A DNA stretch of 8,634 nt from an uncultured Eggerthellaceae bacterium (GTDB taxonomy: Bacteria; Actinomycetota; Coriobacteriia; Coriobacteriales; Eggerthellaceae). Positions 6,001 to 8,634 of the stretch are shown here, in pieces. Below the pieces are notes generated by a model. That model worked only from the letters and a program-made list of their open reading frames with translations. It did not search any database and was not told where the DNA came from. Made by a program: the position numbers and the translations under genes. The stretch is from NCBI GenBank assembly GCA_910588435.1, contig CAJUPL010000055.1, positions 1-8,634 of the forward strand, in the 5' to 3' direction. Position 1 is the stretch's first letter. Every line of letters starts with the position of its first letter.

Positions 6001-8634
6001 CGGAAGGCCAGAACGGTTTCACCCGTGATGGGTCAAGCATCGCGGATGCCCAGGGCACGGCCTCGGCCGTGACCGCAGGCGCCGCGTACACGACGGCCAC
6101 GTCACTAGGCGCACCGGATGCGGCGGACGAGAACGCGGCAACCCTGACCGCCTACAACGAGGATGGGACACAGGTTCCAACCGCGCATGCGGCGGATGCT
6201 GGGTCAGTCCAGGTGATCTATACCCTCACGGACGTTGCCACGGGTGCGGGGGCTGACCTCACGAGCATGTTCCAGGGGGCGTTCACGGGCGCAGGCATCG
6301 ACGCAACGAAGTCCTCTGTCCTCTACAACCGCTCCGGTGCCACCGCTGCCGCAGGTGCCATGGCGCATATGTTCGACGCAGGTGAGGGGGCTTCCTCCTA
6401 CATGGCGAACATACAGCTCCCAGGTCTCCCAACGCTCCCCTCTGGTGGCGCGTCCTTGGAAGCCATGTTCCGGAACAACGCTGCTGCCAAGTGGGTTGCC
6501 AACAGCGCTCGCGCGCTTCAGGGCGAGGTGCCTGGCTTCGATGACTCGGCTGTGACTCACATGGCCGTGTCCGCAAGACCTCTTGAGCAGAACGCAGGCA
6601 TCCAGCTGCCCGTTGGGTGGTCATCTGCTGGTGCTGCCACGAACGCATCTATGTTCGCGGGGTGCACGGCTATGACGGACGTCTATTTGGAAGAGATGTT
6701 CAAGGGTGGCACCTACGTGATGGATTCCATGTTCGCGGGCTGCACCAATCTCGAATACGCTGCCATCACCACAACGGATGACGGTGCATCAGGTTCCTTC
6801 CAGTCATCCACGGGCATGTTCTCTGGGTGCGACACGCTCCACCTCGTTGACCTCCGTGGCATCGGCACGAACGCATCCCCCGGTGCGCAGACTGGCAATG
6901 ATGGCGCCTCCACTGGTGTCACCGGCACGAGCAACCTCTTCCAGGGCGCGCGCCTGCTCTCAAGCGTGAACGGCTCTGGCGTGGACGGTGAGGAGATCGC
7001 AAAGGTGATGGTGGGAAGCTCCACCTCTCGCTTCCTGAACGGCTTCTTCGCGCAGTTCGACGGCGAGGGCGCACCCTCATACATCCTCAGCGCCAACGTG
7101 TACGTCTACGGCGGCCCAAGCTCAACGGCATGGCTCATGCAGTGCCCGGGTGTGAAGCTGGAATCCGCCGGCCTTGACTACCCGTATGGCGAGGACGTGC
7201 AGTACAAGCAGACGGTCCACCTCATGAACGACCAGGCATACAGGAACCGCGTCTCCGTCTGGGAGGTCCGTGACTACGGACGCGGCCTTGCCAAGATCTG
7301 GACGCCTGCGGGTGTGGCATCCACCCCAGTTGTGGGCGGCACGATCGGATACGTGGGCACCACCCCTGACGGTCGCCAGTGGGATGGCACGTCTGTCACC
7401 TGGGAGGTCTACGGCACAGACCAAGAGCGCGCAGCTGGCACAGCAACTCTTCGCATCCGCCCATCTCGTGGCGGCGAGGCTGCCTTGATGCGCAACTTCA
7501 ACGCTGCAGGCGACACCGCCCCTTGGGCTGCGGGCACGGCAGTGGCAGCCATGTTCGACAAGATCGTGTTCGCACCGGATACCTCAGAGGAGGGAACCAC
7601 CAACACGGTTGAGGCGGCGGGGGACCTCTCTGCCATGTTCCGCGGGCTTGACAAGGTCACATACGTCGACATGACGCGCCTTGTGATCACGAACGCCACC
7701 CACAACATGTCCTCCATGTTCTCCGGTTGCGCGAGCATACCGTTCGTGAGGATCGAAGAGCAGGCGATGGAGACGTTCCCAGAGTCAGGGCAGCCCTTCT
7801 ATGAGACGGGCATCCGCTTCCTGGTCACGAACTTCGACACCTCAGGGGTCACTGACGCATCCGAGATGTTCGCAGGGATGACGGGCCTCACGGACCTCGT
7901 GAACCCCATGAACCCCTCACAGGTCCTGGTGCCCGCATTCGAGATGACGAACCAGTTCAATGGGGATGGGATCGACGCATCTGGCTTCCTCAAGGGCTCG
8001 TTCTCGCTCGGGAGCAGCAACTCTGCATCCCTTCGCCTCACTGGCATGTTCAACGGCGCGGGTGCGAACCTCACCGAGCTCGCAGCTCAGACAGATGGCT
8101 CAGGGCTCACGATCGCCACGTTCCTGAACGTTGCTCAAGGGTCTGATGCCAACATGACCGCTGCGTTCCGGAACAACGGAAGCCTGAAGACCGCATCGCT
8201 CCGCATGGTGGGCGATGGTGCCAATGCCAACCTCTCATATATGTGGGAGGGTTGCGGCACTGCCTTGCAATCAAGCGACACTGCAACCTATGCGCTCTCT
8301 TGGTTCCAGCCTGATGGCGGCCAGGACATGAGCTACATGCTCTACGGCGCGCTCACCAACCCCGTGCACGAGAACTCTCGTGTGACGGTGACGATCGAGG
8401 GCTTCGTGTCATCAGTGCCAAGCGTGTCCAACATGGAGCACATGCTGGATGCTCCCGCAGACGGGGCTGGCATTCAGGTGAAGACCATCGACCTCTCTGG
8501 CATCGGTGGCGTCACGGGTTCCATGGCATACCTTGCAGAAGGTGCCACTGGCATCAACGCTGTGCGCCTGAACGGTTCAGCCGAGCGCGGATACATCAAC
8601 CTGGCGCAAACGTTCGACTTCTCTGGATGCACGG
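1..8634 (+). CDS. Giant BspA-like (DUF285-type) leucine-rich-repeat surface protein, internal fragment, open at both ends
   Basis: One reading frame (first full codon at base 3) stays open for 2877 codons to base 8633; I checked every line for in-frame stops and found none. The product is filled with units of the type MFxGCxxLxxVxLTxV, several spaced exactly 26 codons apart (MF at 2367, 2445 and 2523 as MF, MF, TF). This is the signature of BspA/DUF285 leucine-rich repeats, known from secreted or wall-bound adhesins. Four cap segments with a conserved A-P-W motif and three linkers with N-G-F and G-P-T/S-S motifs divide it into super-modules. No catalytic motif is visible, so a binding or structural role outside the cell is inferred. 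The segment alone implies roughly 300 kDa. Signal peptide, sorting signal and true ends lie outside the window. Family assignment is firm; ligand and attachment mode are unknown. Confidence 0.93.
3..314 (+). other. Cap domain 1 (entry to LRR array 1), possibly incomplete at its left end
   Basis: Residues 1-104 precede the first LRR MF. Visible landmarks are a V-A-W strand (84-92), a V-G-T-L-C-I strand (114-131) and an A-P-W motif (204-212), followed by a strand with K-V-W and then the first M-F-K-G-C. The order W strand, GTL strand, APW, hydrophobic strand, first LRR recurs in the other three caps. In BspA-like proteins of Gram-positive bacteria a comparable segment precedes the DUF285 repeats, so a capping role for the LRR solenoid is inferred. 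Because the window begins here, the linker expected upstream cannot be seen. Confidence 0.65.
315..1835 (+). repeat. LRR array 1 (BspA/DUF285-type repeats)
   Basis: About 507 residues of degenerate LRR units. Clear examples are M-F-K-G-C at 315, M-F-L-G-C near 531, M-F-N-S near 819 and M-L-A-G-C near 1422. The unit starting at V-T-L-T-D-V (849) is exactly 26 codons before the next one, V-T-A-T-R-V (927). The array is Asn-rich (motifs such as N-N-V-G-N), and many units have lost the Cys or the MF. The last part, from L-A-L-P (1368) to the linker, aligns in order with the ends of arrays 2 and 3. Confidence 0.8.
1836..2162 (+). other. Linker domain 1 (N-G-L-F-W ... G-P-T-S-A type)
   Basis: A Trp/Tyr-rich stretch without LRR signature. 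It begins W-N-R-V-W-N-G-L-F-W-Y (1836-1868), has V-G-P-T-S-A-S at 1962-1982, then a strand-rich segment with L-E-I-T-V-N-G. Linkers 2 and 3 show the same landmarks in the same order. A small beta domain that ends one LRR solenoid and leads into the next cap is inferred. I do not recognise it as a named family. Confidence 0.6.
2163..2366 (+). other. Cap domain 2 (entry to LRR array 2)
   Basis: Contains A-V-T-Y-T-M (2169-2186), where Y takes the place of the W of other caps, then a D-M-V-I-K strand (2202-2216) corresponding to the GTL strand, A-P-W at 2280-2288, then T-V-T-F and the first repeat M-F-M-G-C at 2367. It is the most diverged of the caps in its first half. Assignment rests on the APW motif and the order of strands. 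Confidence 0.6.
2367..4400 (+). repeat. LRR array 2 (BspA/DUF285-type repeats)
   Basis: About 678 residues. It opens with the most canonical units of the window: MF at 2367 and 2445 and TF at 2523, each 78 bases apart, with L-D-T-S-T-V-T-D-M and L-D-T-S-K-V-T-T-M turns as in classical DUF285 proteins. Later come V-T-M-T-D-C-L-K (3303) and V-N-L-T-R-V-A-T-G (3381), again one 26-codon unit apart. The closing part has a run of well-kept units: M-F-N-N-C, M-F-A-D-C (3984), M-F-R-G-C, M-F-M-G-C (4143), M-F-N-G-C and M-F-V-A-C. The first 333 residues hold 11 Cys, mostly at the conserved position. A Tyr-rich patch interrupts the repeats at 3660-3746. Confidence 0.85.
3660..3746 (+). other. Tyr-rich patch inside LRR array 2
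   Basis: Nine of 29 codons encode Tyr (for example Y-V-Y-S-Y-D-Y and Y-Y-Y). The MF/GC signature is absent here, and an A-A-A-A-N-K-M-M-M stretch follows before I-D-L-R-G-M (3783-3800). It looks like a surface loop or an aromatic strand pair within the solenoid; the function is unknown. Confidence 0.5.
4401..4724 (+). other. Linker domain 2 (N-G-F-I-W ... G-P-T-S-A type)
   Basis: Begins with K-E-F-K-Q-V-Q-N-G-F-I-W-Y-R (4401-4442). V-G-P-T-S-A-A-E-L-M lies at 4503-4532, followed by H-E-Y-S-G and a strand-rich tail ending near V-N-L-T-V-N-G-K. The landmarks match linker 1 (N-G-L-F-W-Y, G-P-T-S-A) closely. The base sequence around G-P-T-S-A shares 14 identical bases with linker 1 (4506-4519 and 1965-1978). 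Inferred to be a beta-type spacer between solenoids. Confidence 0.62.
4725..4976 (+). other. Cap domain 3 (entry to LRR array 3)
   Basis: Contains G-N-V-G (4725-4736), W-N-G-T-S-V-K-W (4758-4781), an L-T-T-L-A-V strand, G-I-M-R-K-F-N, A-P-W (4887-4895), V-V-F-V-G, and then the first repeat M-F-E-G-C at 4977. It resembles cap 4 most closely: W-D-G-T-S-V-T-W and L-M-R-N-F-N occur there in the same positions. Confidence 0.68.
4977..7028 (+). repeat. LRR array 3 (BspA/DUF285-type repeats) with an internal insertion
   Basis: About 684 residues. Units include M-F-E-G-C (4977), I-F-S-G-C, M-L-M-G-C, A-F-A-G-C, M-F-A-G-C (twice, near 6651 and 6729) and M-F-S-G-C. V-T-M-T-D-V-L-K at 5607 and V-N-L-T-R-V-A-A-G at 5763 match the same pair in array 2, but here they are 52 codons apart instead of 26, so one whole unit has been gained or lost. 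The array is Ala-rich compared with arrays 1 and 2, and in many units A-G replaces N-G. A non-LRR segment lies at 5880-6212. Confidence 0.82.
5880..6212 (+). other. Ala/Asp/Ser/Thr-rich non-LRR insertion in array 3
   Basis: These 111 codons contain 26 Ala, about a dozen Asp, many Ser and Thr, no Cys and no M-F-x-G-C signature. The frame stays open across it and joins LRR units on both sides (ending in A-R-E-M-F-A-G-A before, beginning T-L-T-D-V-A-T-G-A after). It could be a flexible extracellular loop or a heavily degenerated group of repeats. I do not recognise any domain in it. Confidence 0.55.
7029..7346 (+). other. Linker domain 3 (N-G-F-F ... G-P-S-S type)
   Basis: R-F-L-N-G-F-F-A-Q-F (7029-7058) corresponds to N-G-F-I-W-Y of linker 2. 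Y-G-G-P-S-S-T-A-W-L-M (7107-7139) corresponds to V-G-P-T-S-A-A-E-L-M. D-Y-P-Y-G-E then stands where the other two linkers have a Tyr-Gly pair. The segment is strand-rich and lacks the LRR signature. It is the most diverged linker copy but keeps the order and spacing of landmarks. Confidence 0.58.
7347..7634 (+). other. Cap domain 4 (entry to LRR array 4)
   Basis: Contains G-Y-V-G (7347-7358), W-D-G-T-S-V-T-W-E-V (7380-7409), G-T-A-T-L-R-I, L-M-R-N-F-N, A-P-W (7518-7526), F-D-K-I-V-F-A-P and then D-L-S-A-M-F-R-G at the first repeat (MF at 7635). This is the clearest cap copy. Its order, W-E-V then G-T-A-T-L-x-I then A-P-W then x-I-V-F, resembles the segment before DUF285 repeats in Gram-positive BspA-like proteins. 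Confidence 0.7.
7635..8634 (+). repeat. LRR array 4 (BspA/DUF285-type repeats), cut by the window end
   Basis: At least 333 residues. Units include M-F-R-G-L (7635), M-F-S-G-C, N-F-D-T-S-G-V-T-D followed by M-F-A-G-M, M-F-N-G-A and, at the very end, F-S-G-C-T. Only three Cys occur in 333 residues, against 11 in the same length of array 2, because the conserved Cys position is often Ala, Met or another small residue. It continues past the window in frame. Confidence 0.78.

Noticed and set aside
5836..6216. A possible gene boundary or frameshift where the LRR signature disappears
   Set aside because: The same frame is open throughout and the LRR signature returns in that frame at T-L-T-D-V-A-T-G (6222), so this is an in-frame insertion rather than a break.
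6235..6648. Overlapping open frames on both strands in the Ala-rich part of array 3
   Set aside because: Three overlapping frames here are mutually exclusive with the LRR frame, which continues through with proper MF units on both sides; the products are Arg/Ser-rich with no motif.
1..8634. tRNA, rRNA, CRISPR, insertion sequence or terminator structures
   Set aside because: Coding sequence occupies every base. I saw no short regularly spaced identical repeats, no transposase motif, no hairpin followed by a T run and no tRNA-like core.

Overview
The whole window is the interior of one giant protein-coding gene on the + strand. Codons start at base 3, and I read 2877 consecutive codons to base 8633 without a stop. 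Neither end of the gene lies inside the window, so the start, ribosome binding site, promoter, signal peptide, anchor and stop cannot be described. The encoded segment is a BspA-like (DUF285-type) leucine-rich-repeat protein. The repeating signature is M-F-x-G-C-x-x-L, then a short strand such as V-x-L-T-D-V, then a T-G or D-T-S turn and x-M-x-x-M-F. Proteins of this family are usually secreted or surface-attached and act as adhesins in host- or community-associated microbes.

Layout (residue number in this partial protein = base position divided by 3). The protein is built of large super-modules. Each has a cap domain (a W or Y strand, a G-T-L/A-T-L strand and an A-P-W motif), then a long array of LRR units, then a linker domain (N-G-F/L-F/I-W followed about 30-40 residues later by G-P-T/S-S). 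Caps lie at 3-314, 2163-2366, 4725-4976 and 7347-7634. Arrays lie at 315-1835, 2367-4400, 4977-7028 and 7635 onward. Linkers lie at 1836-2162, 4401-4724 and 7029-7346. The first MF of successive arrays is separated by 684, 870 and 886 codons. Corresponding sites inside different arrays can be matched, so whole super-modules appear to have been duplicated rather than only single LRR units. Array 3 carries an Ala/Asp/Ser/Thr-rich insertion without LRR signature at 5880-6212.

Organism: the moderately high GC coding sequence, preference for C- or G-ending codons and a giant DUF285-type protein suggest a host-associated high-GC Gram-positive bacterium, for instance a gut or rumen Coriobacteriia or Bifidobacterium relative. 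A gut archaeon with similar adhesins is not excluded. This placement is a guess from composition and protein type only. Composition changes along the gene: the first half is richer in Asn, Lys and aromatic residues with more A/T-containing codons, and the second half is richer in Ala, Gly and Asp with higher GC.

I saw no RNA genes, mobile elements, CRISPR arrays or intergenic regions. The many shorter open frames on both strands are best explained as shadows of the large gene.
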